Below are positions 15,482-23,229 of a stretch of 33,992 nucleotides of DNA, one piece after another; position 1 is the stretch's first letter; each line of letters starts with the position of its first letter. Position numbers and translations under genes: made by a program. Under the pieces are notes generated by a model. That model saw only the letters and a list, made by a program, of their open reading frames with translations. It was not told the origin of the DNA and made no database searches. This DNA comes from Leptospira sp. Its GTDB lineage: Bacteria > Spirochaetota > Leptospiria > Leptospirales > Leptospiraceae. The stretch is taken from the NCBI GenBank assembly GCA_027531445.1, contig JAPZRK010000054.1, positions 1 to 33,992 of the forward strand. The letters are read 5' to 3'.

Positions 15482-15511
15482 ATGAGGATTCCTATTTTGG
15501 GATTTGAATGG

Positions 15512-16024
15512 TCAAACTTCTACCATATCAGCTCGTCGGGCAAGCATTTTAGAGAGTGATTTGACTCTTTCATCTAACCCGTCAAAATTGAAATCATCAA
15601 TACGGTATTCGATTGACTTAAGAAATGAGAATAGATCCGACTCATGTCTAGTTGGTCTTGCTCGAAGAACTTGAAAATAAGTAAATTCAATCCAAGCGAC
15701 CGCATGAATTTTTGTCTTATCTGAGTTATAGACAATGGCTTCGGGTATCAGTTTTCTTTCATCTACGTAAACTAAACGAGTTTGTATCGTTGCAACTTCG
15801 TTGAACTTGATAGGCGAGGCATAGTTGATGCGTGTCCGGCTAACAACCCAATTATTTCCAGTGGTTTTTGCATGATCAAACAAATCGAACTGGTAAAAAT
15901 CTCGAAGATGGTTAGTCCTTGCTGTCATGATATAACTTAAATACTGCATGTTGTTCAAGTGTCCAAAAGGATCACAATGTTCAAATTGGATTCTTACTTT
16001 CGATTCTGGTTCTTTGGTTATCAT
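15512..16024 (-). CDS. Hotdog-fold acyl-CoA/acyl-ACP thioesterase (4HBT-like)
   Basis: 170 residues from the ATG at 16024, which follows TTGAGGAA by 5-6 nt; an upstream in-frame TTG would put the operator inside the gene and is rejected. The active-site region reads FEHCDPFGHLNNMQYLSYIM, the D-x-x-GHxNN-x-x-Y pattern of 4-hydroxybenzoyl-CoA-type thioesterases, and the central strands include NNWVVSRTRINYASPIKFNE, then VATIQTRLVYV. The enzyme probably hydrolyses an acyl-CoA or acyl-ACP; the substrate cannot be read off. It lies directly behind a GGTC-type TetR operator (16037-16054) that also separates it from its TetR gene. Confidence 0.8.
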   Translation of the reverse strand: MITKEPESKVRIQFEHCDPFGHLNNMQYLSYIMTARTNHLRDFYQFDLFDHAKTTGNNWVVSRTRINYASPIKFNEVATIQTRLVYVDERKLIPEAIVYNSDKTKIHAVAWIEFTYFQVLRARPTRHESDLFSFLKSIEYRIDDFNFDGLDERVKSLSKMLARRADMVEV

Positions 16025-16036
16025 TTTTTCCTCAAA

Positions 16037-16054
16037 AGAGACCAATCGGTCTCT
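16037..16054. promoter_or_regulatory. NemR-type TetR operator upstream of the thioesterase
   Basis: AGAGACC (16037-16043) and GGTCTCT (16048-16054) form a perfect dyad around AATC. The core GACC-AATC-GGTC has the same shape as the TAGACC-N4-GGTCTA site known for E. coli NemR. It lies 12 bp before the thioesterase start. A second copy occurs before the TetR gene. Confidence 0.7.
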
Positions 16055-16070
16055 ATTATATTAAATTTTT

Positions 16071-16658
16071 TTACAATAGAAAACTATCAACTACGCTTGT
16101 TAAGTGATTTAAGACCACACGAGAGGACGACATTTTAGGATAGACTCCTGCCAATACAATTGAGCCCTCGATAGAACAAATTGCAAGTGCGGCAAAATCC
16201 TTTACATTGATATCTTCTCTAAATATACCCTTTTTTATCCCATTTTGAATCTCAGATACAAAAAGCCGTTCCCATCGTTTGAAACTGAGAAGGACTAAAG
16301 GATGGGTCCCCGAGTCATCAAAATCAGAATCAACTGCTAAATTCATAATAAAACATCCACCTGGAACGACAGGATTTTCCGCGATTTGGATGAACGACTC
16401 GATGATTCTTATGATACGATCTCTAGGATGGGCCACCCCGTCCGTAACCTTTGCTAAACGTTCTTCAATGAGCGAGATGTAATACCTTATTGAACCATCT
16501 AGGATCTCTTCTTTGCTGGAAAAGTGTCTGTATATACCACCTTTTTCCAATTGAGTGGCCGCCATGAGATCGGAAAGTGAGGTGCCTTTAATGCCGTAAC
16601 GATTGAAAAGAGCAAGGCCTTTGCTGATGATGCGTTGTTTTGTAAGATTTCCTTTCAT
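16071..16658 (-). CDS. TetR-family regulator (NemR-like site preference inferred)
   Basis: 195 residues. The DNA-binding domain (about 1-55) reads KQRIISKGLALFNRYGIKGT, then SLSDLMAATQLEKGGIYRHF, then SSKEEILDGSIRYY. The GGIYRHFSSKEE recognition segment is that of the TetR branch using GACC-type operators. The C-terminal domain contains PVVPGGCFIMNLAVDSDFDD, a signature also seen in NemR/AcuR-type regulators with a cysteine in the conserved GGCF position; in NemR-like proteins a conserved Cys senses electrophiles, so Cys in GGCF is a candidate sensor. Flanked by two matching operators, so autorepression and control of the thioesterase-cupin genes are likely. Confidence 0.9.
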   Translation of the reverse strand: MKGNLTKQRIISKGLALFNRYGIKGTSLSDLMAATQLEKGGIYRHFSSKEEILDGSIRYYISLIEERLAKVTDGVAHPRDRIIRIIESFIQIAENPVVPGGCFIMNLAVDSDFDDSGTHPLVLLSFKRWERLFVSEIQNGIKKGIFREDINVKDFAALAICSIEGSIVLAGVYPKMSSSRVVLNHLTSVVDSFLL

Positions 16659-16665
16659 GACATTT

Positions 16666-16681
16666 GCGACCGATAGGTCTC
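16666..16681. promoter_or_regulatory. Second NemR-type TetR operator, before the TetR gene
   Basis: The core GACCGATAGGTC (16668-16679) read on the minus strand is GACC-TATC-GGTC, matching the other operator's GACC-AATC-GGTC in 11 of 12 positions. The outer bases are less symmetric (GC / TC). It begins 8 bp upstream of the TetR start codon, where it would give autoregulation. Confidence 0.65.
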
Positions 16682-16762
16682 AAATGAAACTAAGTAGGAA
16701 AAAATGCAAGTTTAATTCTGAAAAATATTTCAAATCTTGTTTCATTCCATCCATTAAACTTT

Positions 16763-17245
16763 TTAAAATTTATTTAGGATTTCTAGATAATCTTGTCCAC
16801 GTGCTTCTGCGAACATATCTAAGCATAACATAAACGCTGATTGCAAAACAAGTCCTGCACCAATGCCTACAGCCCAATCAGAATTTTTAATCAAAAGAAT
16901 CAGTCCACCACCTATAAAGATTAGAGAAATTTCGATCCATTTATAAATCGCGAAATTTTTCATTACTACTTCCATTCGCTTTGATTCTTCCGCTTTGAAC
17001 TGATTGGGTGCTTCGATTGATTGTTTTGCAAGCGTTGAAAGTTGGTTATCCGTTCTAAAATAAACTGAACCTCCTACAATCAATTGGATCAGCGCAATGG
17101 TAACCAGAGGAAATGCCATGCTCTTTAAACGATGACTTTGAATAAAGAGCCAAGCCGCAACGGCAATGCTTAAAATACCTACAGTAATAAACAATAGACT
17201 TTCCTGTTTTTCTCCAGTGAAATAGAGGGACATTTTTTCTATCAT
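16763..17245 (-). CDS. Small integral membrane protein, four helices, function unknown
   Basis: 160 residues from the ATG at 17245, preceded by TTTGGAG about 7 nt upstream; a longer ATG reading (17275) lacks such a site. Four hydrophobic segments are visible: about 15-36 (LLFITVGILSIAVAAWLFIQ), 40-62 (SMAFPLVTIALIQLIVGGSV), 102-120 (WIEISLIFIGGGLILLI) and 126-145 (WAVGIGAGLVLQSAFMLCLD). A polar loop of about 40 residues follows the second helix. I do not recognise a function. It precedes nothing obvious and follows the DUF1499 gene by 71 bp on the same strand, so the two may be co-transcribed. Confidence 0.7.
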   Translation of the reverse strand: MIEKMSLYFTGEKQESLLFITVGILSIAVAAWLFIQSHRLKSMAFPLVTIALIQLIVGGSVYFRTDNQLSTLAKQSIEAPNQFKAEESKRMEVVMKNFAIYKWIEISLIFIGGGLILLIKNSDWAVGIGAGLVLQSAFMLCLDMFAEARGQDYLEILNKF

Positions 17246-17316
17246 GAGATTCTCCAAATATGAATGATTGTTCATGGAAAGGCTAAAAAAAGACATTATC
17301 TTTTTGTGGCGGGTCT

Positions 17317-17676
17317 TCAGAAATTAAAACGAATTTGGATGTAGCTCTTATCCTTTGGGAAATACAACTCTACTTGATCGGGAAATCGAAAAACTTTTGT
17401 AAAATATGTTAGTCGGATGTATTCTTGTTCTCGGATCTCGTCGATATGAATGTTTTCCGATTGATCGATAAAATCTTTTAATTTTTGGAATGCGAGGGAC
17501 CGTTCACCCTTGTAAATCAATGGTTCAACCATATGAATGTAATTGTACTTCCAACTTTGAGAAGAAATACAGTTAGGAGAAGGGGGACAGCCTTGTAGTT
17601 CTCCATCTTTGACTCCAGAGAATGGGCTCAAAACACTCATACAACAAATCATAAATATACCTAATGCAGTTTCCAT
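17317..17676 (-). CDS. DUF1499-family protein, shortened at the C-terminus
   Basis: 119 residues with a hydrophobic N-terminus (about 3-19), probably membrane-bound or exported. The DUF1499 start motif LQGCPPSPNCISSQ is at 28-40, followed by VEPLIYKGERSLAFQKLKDF at about 50-69 and the later strands FTKVFRFPDQVELYFPKDK and SYIQIR. In family members known to me the IxxR is followed by SASRxGYxDLGxNRxR; here the reading stops after RFNF, three residues on, and that motif is absent in all frames I checked downstream to 17280. So the protein lacks its conserved tail; it is either a natural short variant or a decayed gene. No function is established for the family. Confidence 0.75.
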   Translation of the reverse strand: METALGIFMICCMSVLSPFSGVKDGELQGCPPSPNCISSQSWKYNYIHMVEPLIYKGERSLAFQKLKDFIDQSENIHIDEIREQEYIRLTYFTKVFRFPDQVELYFPKDKSYIQIRFNF

Positions 17677-17906
17677 AAATTTAACAATGATTCCCTTTGT
17701 CTTTAGATCAAGTTGTCATGAGTCAATTTAGCGAAAAGCCTAAATTCATTTTAACTTTCTCCACAAAAGGACAAAGATCATTGCAAAGAATGAATCTACT
17801 CTCAGGGTGTTATATGGTTATTTTGGTTAAATGGTCAAATTTAATTGACGTATAACTTCATTTGATAGAAATGTAGGCAAGTTTAGAATAACAAGGATAA
17901 GAATGT

Positions 17907-18308
17907 ATGAAAAAATTTGTAGCGAGTTTGATGTTAGTTTTTATGGTGATATTGAGTGTTAATTGTGGAGGTTCAACTGAAGAAGAAAAGTTGAAAAAGG
18001 AAGAAGATAACCTTAATTTGATCCTACTTTTGCTTCTACTCGCTCCTCGAGCTCCAATCAGTGCTGGTGGAACGTGCTTTTTTGCAGGTACTTCCGGTGG
18101 ATGCAGTGCATCGATTCCTTACACTTGTACTAATTCAAGTTCTTGTAGCTCTTCCAGTACATGCTCAAACTTAACTGCATGTGGTCGAGGTTCCGATCTT
18201 TCGGGGTCTACGCCGTCTATCACAAAGGCTAACGATACAGAATCTCTTGCCGATATGTTGATTGCTGATAAAAACCTTTCACTTTCTATCTCAATATCGA
18301 AAAAATAG
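17907..18308 (+). CDS. Ser/Cys-rich lipoprotein, function unknown
   Basis: 133 residues. The signal peptide ends LSVNC with Cys20, then a Gly-Gly and an acidic linker (STEEEKLKKEED). A second hydrophobic run, LILLLLLLAPR at about 38-48, is unusual right behind the lipid anchor and resembles short leucine runs seen in Leptospira lipoproteins. A six-cysteine segment follows (about 57-92: GTC, GGC, YTC, SSC, STC, TAC), with runs of Ser such as SSSCSSSSTC, then a polar tail with LSLSISISKK. I do not recognise a family. AAGGAT lies about 12 nt before the ATG. Its own hairpin terminator follows at 18325. The 230-bp divergent spacer before it (17677-17906) shows no other gene. Confidence 0.75.
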   Translation: MKKFVASLMLVFMVILSVNCGGSTEEEKLKKEEDNLNLILLLLLLAPRAPISAGGTCFFAGTSGGCSASIPYTCTNSSSCSSSSTCSNLTACGRGSDLSGSTPSITKANDTESLADMLIADKNLSLSISISKK

Positions 18309-18324
18309 AATTTGAGGGCATAAC

Positions 18325-18349
18325 AATGACCAATCTTCGATTGGTCATT
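18325..18349 (+). terminator. Hairpin terminator after the Ser/Cys-rich lipoprotein
   Basis: AATGACCAATC (18325-18335) and GATTGGTCATT (18339-18349) pair perfectly around a TTC loop, 17 nt after the stop codon. The T-tract is weak, but the 11-bp stem is strong. Confidence 0.65.
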
Positions 18350-18652
18350 TCAAAATAGTTTGAATTTCTTCCATCTATTTACATTGTTACAAATTCAGCC
18401 AGTCGTTACAGTCAAGGAATCCTCTCAAGAGATGAGTTTTCCGCTTTTTACATTCCTACTTTACCCTAAAACGAGACCTTTATCTTCAGGACTTCAACGC
18501 AAAATTCCATGTTCCGCATGAAGAATGGTGCTTCCAAGAACGGAAAACCGACATAAAGTGCCAGTTTGTGTTAAAAATAGGTAAAAGTTGGTTTTTTTAG
18601 TTCCAGATACTTGGGGTTTCGAGTATGCTATCCAGAAAAAAGGATGGTGAGC
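18350..18652 (+). other. Gene-free stretch before the NhaD-type antiporter gene
   Basis: About 300 bp between the hairpin at 18325-18349 and the antiporter ATG at 18653. I see no ORF with coding character, tRNA or clear repeat. Its length suggests a promoter plus leader of the antiporter; the sequence around 18560-18610 is AT-rich (AAAAATAGGTAAAAG). No recognisable riboswitch was identified by eye. Confidence 0.4.
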
Positions 18653-20152
18653 ATGTTACGAAAGCTCCTAACATTATTCGTATTTATTGCCTGCATCGGT
18701 TTTTTATCTGGCAGTCTTTTTGCCGAAGAAACCGTACCAACAGGGCAACCAACAGTACAAGAAGAAACAGGTCACTCTTCACATGATGCGCAAGCACATG
18801 CAGAATTGCCTTATTGGACAGTGATACCCTTCATCGCGATTTTACTTGCGATTGCGATTTTACCTATTGCTTCTCATAAAACAGAGCATTGGTGGGAAAA
18901 TAACAACAATAAGCTGATCGTTGCTGTAGGTCTTGGATCAATTTCATTCATTGCCTTACTTGTTTACGGTTATGGTCATAATATCTTCCACACTGTGGTA
19001 TTTGATTATGTGCCGTTCATCATTCTTTTGGGTTCCTTGTTTTATATCTCGGGCGGGATTGTGATCAAAGGTGACATCCAGGCTACTCCTTTGAACAATT
19101 CGATCTATCTGTTTATAGGAGCTTCTCTTGCCTCGTTTATCGGAACGACAGGAGCATCTATGTTGCTCATTCGACCGCTCCTTAAAACAAACAGTGAAAG
19201 AAAACACGTGGTGCACACTGTTGTGTTTTTTATCTTCCTTGTTTCTAATATTGGCGGTTCACTCACTCCACTCGGAGATCCGCCTTTATTCTTAGGTTAT
19301 TTAAAAGGTGTACCTTTCACTTGGACATTTGGACTTTTGCCTGAGATGATCTTTGCATCGGTAATCCTACTCGTCATTTACTTCATCTGGGATACCATGG
19401 CGTATAAAAAAGAGTCCAAAGCAGATATCAAAAAAGATATCAAGACGGCAACTCCATTCTCCATCGGTGGTCAAGTTAACTTTGTATGGTTGTTAGGTGT
19501 TGTTCTTGCTGTAGCTTTTTTAAACAGCAATTATATTCCAGCAATTAAATCAAATCCTTTTCTTGGATTTATTCGTGAGGCGGTTTTGATTGGGCTCATT
19601 GTTGCGGCTAAATTTACCTCAAATGAAGAATTCCGAAAATTCAATAACTTCACCTTACATCCGATACAAGAAGTTGCGTACTTGTTTATAGGTATCTTTA
19701 TCACTATGATTCCGGCACTTGTGTTGTTAGAAACACACGGAAAAGAGCTTGGTATTACTGAAAGATGGCACTTCTTTTGGGCAACGGGTATCTTCTCGTC
19801 TGTTCTAGACAACGCTCCAACATACCTTACATTCGGTGCCTTGGCTGGTGGATTTACAGGTGTGAAAGATCAGTTCTATTACTTTGCAACTCATCCTGAG
19901 TCAGCGGTAGAACTCGCAAAGATCACTACTTCATTTTCACAAGCTCAATTGGATCAGCTGTTAAAAGCGATTTCAGTTGGCGCTGTGTTTATGGGAGCCA
20001 ATACATACATTGGTAATGCTCCAAATTTTATGGTAAAATCTGTTGCTGAAGAAAACAAAGTGAAGATGCCATCGTTTGGTGGTTATCTGGCTTATTCTAT
20101 GGGAATACTTGTTCCTGTGTTTATTCTGATCACTTTTGTGTTTTTTGTTTAA
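18653..20152 (+). CDS. nhaD: NhaD-type Na+/H+ antiporter (ion transporter superfamily)
   Basis: 499 residues from the ATG at 18653, preceded by AAGGA about 8-12 nt upstream; a TTG 14 codons earlier is less likely. A signal-like helix (FVFIACIGFLSGSLFA) precedes a His-rich periplasmic stretch (GHSSHDAQAHAE) and then about 11-13 membrane helices. The NhaD/ArsB-type inverted-repeat signatures are present: NIGGSLTPLGDPPLFLGYLK in the first half and SVLDNAPTYLTFGAL plus GAVFMGANTYIGNAPNFMVK in the second, each supplying an unwound ion-binding helix. Such proteins exchange cytoplasmic Na+ or Li+ for protons. Other members of the superfamily carry citrate or arsenite, but the DNAPTYL and NTYIGNAPN motifs favour NhaD. 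Monocistronic with a strong terminator. Confidence 0.85.
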   Translation: MLRKLLTLFVFIACIGFLSGSLFAEETVPTGQPTVQEETGHSSHDAQAHAELPYWTVIPFIAILLAIAILPIASHKTEHWWENNNNKLIVAVGLGSISFIALLVYGYGHNIFHTVVFDYVPFIILLGSLFYISGGIVIKGDIQATPLNNSIYLFIGASLASFIGTTGASMLLIRPLLKTNSERKHVVHTVVFFIFLVSNIGGSLTPLGDPPLFLGYLKGVPFTWTFGLLPEMIFASVILLVIYFIWDTMAYKKESKADIKKDIKTATPFSIGGQVNFVWLLGVVLAVAFLNSNYIPAIKSNPFLGFIREAVLIGLIVAAKFTSNEEFRKFNNFTLHPIQEVAYLFIGIFITMIPALVLLETHGKELGITERWHFFWATGIFSSVLDNAPTYLTFGALAGGFTGVKDQFYYFATHPESAVELAKITTSFSQAQLDQLLKAISVGAVFMGANTYIGNAPNFMVKSVAEENKVKMPSFGGYLAYSMGILVPVFILITFVFFV

Positions 20153-20190
20153 GAGCAATTTAGCCTTTCGGTGATCCGAAGGTAATGAGA

Positions 20191-20222
20191 GGTACGGGTG
20201 GATCACCCGTACCTTTTTTTTT
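20191..20222 (+). terminator. Strong rho-independent terminator
   Basis: GGTACGGGTG (20191-20200) pairs perfectly with CACCCGTACC (20204-20213) around GAT, and a run of nine T residues follows. A second, imperfect hairpin (CCTTTCGG / CCGAAGG, 20164-20182) lies just before it. It ends the antiporter transcript and touches the end of the converging DUF368 gene. Confidence 0.92.
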
Positions 20223-21204
20223 ATGTTTTGTCTTTTAGCTTTTCTAGTTGATTTAAGCCCAAACCCAATGCAACACCAACAATTAATGCGAGACCAGGTA
20301 AGGTTGCCTCATCTGCGGTAGATGGGAGGATATTCTTCGCTGTGGCAATCTGAATGTCACGTTTCACTTCGCCAGATCTGCCTTTGACTTCTTGTCCATT
20401 TGCATAATCCTTAAAAGGCCAGAGAATAAAAAAAGATCCAAGTATCAAACCTAACAAAAACGTCATGGTATGTGATTTGTGTTTTTTAAAGAGCCATTTT
20501 ACGAAATGAGTAAATACAATGAGTCCGATCAGACAACCAAGACCAAATGCTGAAAGGAAAATAATAGAATCTAATGCGAGTATATTGGAAAGTTTGCCGA
20601 TCACAATCTGGTATTCACCAAGGACGAGCATTATGTATGAACCAGAAATACCGGGAAGGATCATGGCTGAAATGGCAATGGCACCTGTAACGAAAGCAAC
20701 GAGTGGATTTTCTGAACCAACCGAATCTCCCATAAAAAAACTAGGTACAACGGTTAAAAGGATTCCTGGAATCAAAAACAACCATACAAAAAAAGTATGT
20801 TTTTCAATCAATTTAAGTGGAACTGTAAGAGAAGGAATGATCAAACCTATAAACAGAGCTAAGGTGGGAGCCGGGTGATTTTGTAGTAAAAACTGAATGA
20901 GTTTTGCTCCCGAAATTACCGATAAAAGGAGTCCAAACCCTAAAAAAATTAAAAACCACAAATCAATGCGCTTCATTTCTTTTTGAAAATGTTCACGTTT
21001 TTCTGGATTTGTAAAACCGGTTAAGAACTGCAAGGTGACGGTGATAGTCACACCGTTAATCGCAGTAATGGCACCTATGAGTCGATCATAAAGTCCAAGT
21101 ATAAGTGCAAACGTCCCACCGGAGACGCCGGGAATTAAATTGGCGATACCGATCAGAAAGCCGTTCAGTATACAGAATAAAATTTCTTTTTTTGTCAATG
21201 GCAT
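20221..21204 (-). CDS. popT: DUF368-family undecaprenyl-phosphate transporter (PopT-type)
   Basis: 327 residues, polytopic. Two related re-entrant motifs, IANLIPGVSGGTFAL at about 20-34 and MILPGISGSYIMLVLG at about 181-196, mark an internal duplication with PG(V/I)SG at each centre. This is the hallmark of DUF368 proteins, which have been shown to carry undecaprenyl phosphate back across the cytoplasmic membrane so it can be reused for wall and surface polysaccharide synthesis (PopT and relatives). The C-terminus adds a short polar loop (about 270-300) and a last helix. It starts 27 bp after the GT4 transferase gene on the same strand, which uses that very lipid carrier. Gene name given by family. 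Confidence 0.85.
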   Translation of the reverse strand: MPLTKKEILFCILNGFLIGIANLIPGVSGGTFALILGLYDRLIGAITAINGVTITVTLQFLTGFTNPEKREHFQKEMKRIDLWFLIFLGFGLLLSVISGAKLIQFLLQNHPAPTLALFIGLIIPSLTVPLKLIEKHTFFVWLFLIPGILLTVVPSFFMGDSVGSENPLVAFVTGAIAISAMILPGISGSYIMLVLGEYQIVIGKLSNILALDSIIFLSAFGLGCLIGLIVFTHFVKWLFKKHKSHTMTFLLGLILGSFFILWPFKDYANGQEVKGRSGEVKRDIQIATAKNILPSTADEATLPGLALIVGVALGLGLNQLEKLKDKT

Positions 21205-21231
21205 AGGGGAAAGATTTGGTTTTATAAGTCT

Positions 21232-22266
21232 TTAGGCAAGGTTTTTTCTTTTTTGGAAAAGGATCGTTCGGATGACAGTATACAAAAATATATAAGCAAA
21301 AACCGAAGATACTAAAGTTTCTTCATAGGTTATCTTAACGCTAGGGAAGAAAAAAGAAGGGAATGCCAAAAACAATAAGGCAGGTGCATTGGAAAGAATC
21401 ACAACCAAACATGTACCCGGTTTTCCGAGTTTGGTTTCGGTTAGCAATTGATAAAGGTGTTGCCTATGTGCCGAGAGGATGTGTTGCTTCTGAAATGCAC
21501 GTATTATGATTGTTAGTATGCCATCGATCCAGAAGACTGGGAATAGAAAAAAAAGTCGAGTGAGTTCAAAGGATGAGGAATTGGAACTCGAATAAACCAG
21601 TGGTAAACAAATAAATAAAAAACCCATCGCAAGTGATCCGCTATCTCCCATAAACAGCTTTGCCTTGGGAAAATTGAAAAAAGCAAAGCCAGATAGAGAA
21701 ACGAGTAGCAGTAGAATCACAAGAAACCCTTCTTTTCCTGGTAAAAATTCCAAAGAGAATATAGGAATCCAAAATAGAACACTGATTTGAAAGGTCCCAA
21801 TCAAATAGAAATCCAAACCATCCATAAAATTCACCAAATTCACAACAAACACAAGAAGGAATCCTACAATGAATGTCGAAATCCAAAGATTCGATATCGG
21901 AAAACCGAAGAGAACGATGGATGGAGAAAAGAAGTAGGTCCAAACAAAGGAAAAACAAAATTCTAAAAAAAGGCGAACGTTAGGTGAAAGGTGGTATATG
22001 TCATCGATAAAACCGAGGATTCCAAAAAAAAGACAACCATACAAGATAGAAAGGATCCTCGATTCGGATGGGAGCGTCCAAAAAATCAAAAGAGCTAAAA
22101 ATAAGGGAACAAAGACCATCCCGCCTGATTTTTTTGTGATTTCGGAGTGTAGGCTACGATTATTGGGAACGTCTTGGATTCCTCTTTTGGAAAACACATA
22201 TATCGCGTGAAAAATTAGGCTAAGGGCCACAGAAATAACACAAAATTTGAGTAAGCCCAGGTCCAT
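21232..22266 (-). CDS. MraY/WecA-type polyprenyl-phosphate sugar-1-phosphate transferase (GT4)
   Basis: 344 residues from the ATG at 22266; a longer reading to 22353 would overlap dapA and carries a non-membrane tail. About ten membrane helices. Catalytic motifs of the family are all present: DVPNNRSLH at 32-40, GFIDDIYHLSP with Asp88-Asp89, VNFMDGLD at 145-152, KLFMGDSGSL at 203-212, and the cytoplasmic HRQHLYQ at 267-273 typical of the WecA and WbpL branches rather than MraY. These enzymes transfer a sugar-1-phosphate from a UDP-sugar to undecaprenyl phosphate, starting O-antigen or other envelope glycans. The sugar cannot be decided. The next gene, DUF368, recycles the carrier lipid. Confidence 0.9.
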   Translation of the reverse strand: MDLGLLKFCVISVALSLIFHAIYVFSKRGIQDVPNNRSLHSEITKKSGGMVFVPLFLALLIFWTLPSESRILSILYGCLFFGILGFIDDIYHLSPNVRLFLEFCFSFVWTYFFSPSIVLFGFPISNLWISTFIVGFLLVFVVNLVNFMDGLDFYLIGTFQISVLFWIPIFSLEFLPGKEGFLVILLLLVSLSGFAFFNFPKAKLFMGDSGSLAMGFLFICLPLVYSSSNSSSFELTRLFFLFPVFWIDGILTIIIRAFQKQHILSAHRQHLYQLLTETKLGKPGTCLVVILSNAPALLFLAFPSFFFPSVKITYEETLVSSVFAYIFLYTVIRTILFQKRKNLA

Positions 22267-22295
22267 TTGCACTAACTTTTGCGAATAGGTCAATT

Positions 22296-22323
22296 TTGGC
22301 AGTTTTTTATTGCAAAATACAGT
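22296..22323 (+). promoter_or_regulatory. Possible sigma70-type promoter of the dapA operon
   Basis: TTGGCA (22296-22301) and TACAGT (22318-22323) with a 16-nt spacer lie 22-49 bp before the dapA start, in the 78-bp spacer shared with the divergent GT4 gene. The short distance implies a brief leader. No Shine-Dalgarno is obvious before dapA. Confidence 0.35.
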
Positions 22324-22344
22324 CCCCATTCCAGTTTTAAAATT

Positions 22345-23229
22345 ATGTTCCAAGGTGTTTATACCGCCCTCATCACTCCCTTTCAGAAAGGCAAAATCGA
22401 TTACGATCGTTACTTCAAAATTCTAGAAAACCAAATCCAATCCGGCGTGGCAGGTGTTGTCCCTTGTGGCACGACCGGCGAATCACCGACCTTAAGCTAT
22501 GAAGAGCACAAAGAGCTCATCCAAAAAACGGTAGAAGTTGTTCGAGGACGCATCCAAGTCATTGCAGGCACAGGCTCAAATTCCACTGCAGAAGCCATTG
22601 AGCTCACGGAGAGTGCCTGTGAGGATGGAGTAGATGGAATCCTATCTGTAAATCCTTACTATAATAAACCGACACAGGAAGGTTTGATCCAACATTTCAC
22701 TGAAGTCGCGAAACATTCTTCCAAACCTGTCATGCTTTACAATGTGCCAGGGAGAACGGCCGTCAATTTGACACCAGATACGATCCTTAGGCTTTCACAA
22801 ATCCCAAATATCACTTCGATCAAAGAAGCCACTGGGGACTTGGGTCAAATGGCAAAGATCATATCGATTACCGATCCCAACTTTGCTTTGTTATCTGGTG
22901 ATGATAATCTCACTCTACCGGTGCTTGCAATCGGTGGAACAGGTGTGGTTTCTGTTGTATCGAATTTATTTCCTAGAGCATGTGTTGATATGGTATCTCT
23001 TTTCCAGAGAGGAGAGATTGCTGAGAGTAGAAAGATCTACTTCAAACTTTTACCAGTCTTCATCAATGCCTTTATCGAAACCAACCCGATTCCGATCAAA
23101 GCGGCAATGAGTTGGTTTGGTTATTGCGAAAATGAACTTCGACTTCCTATGACTTCACTTTCCCAAGGCACAGCACAGGATCAATTCAAACGAATTGTCT
23201 TCCAATTGAAAGAGGACGGCATTGTCTAA
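22345..23229 (+). CDS. dapA: 4-hydroxy-tetrahydrodipicolinate synthase
   Basis: 294 residues from the ATG at 22345, the normal DapA length; a TTG/ATG-type extension to 22279 adds a non-homologous tail. The TIM-barrel active site is complete: GTTGESPTL with Thr43-Thr44, Tyr106, YNVPGRT with Tyr132 and Arg137, and the Schiff-base Lys160 in SIKEATG. It condenses pyruvate with aspartate semialdehyde, the first committed step to diaminopimelate and lysine, and so supplies peptidoglycan cross-linking. First gene of dapA-dapB-cdaA-ybbR; its stop overlaps the dapB start by 8 bp, so translation is probably coupled. Confidence 0.96.
   Translation: MFQGVYTALITPFQKGKIDYDRYFKILENQIQSGVAGVVPCGTTGESPTLSYEEHKELIQKTVEVVRGRIQVIAGTGSNSTAEAIELTESACEDGVDGILSVNPYYNKPTQEGLIQHFTEVAKHSSKPVMLYNVPGRTAVNLTPDTILRLSQIPNITSIKEATGDLGQMAKIISITDPNFALLSGDDNLTLPVLAIGGTGVVSVVSNLFPRACVDMVSLFQRGEIAESRKIYFKLLPVFINAFIETNPIPIKAAMSWFGYCENELRLPMTSLSQGTAQDQFKRIVFQLKEDGIV

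Noticed and set aside
22267..22353. N-terminal extensions of the GT4 transferase (to 22353) and dapA (to 22279)
   Set aside because: They would overlap each other and add residues unlike either family; the ATGs at 22266 and 22345 give normal protein ends.
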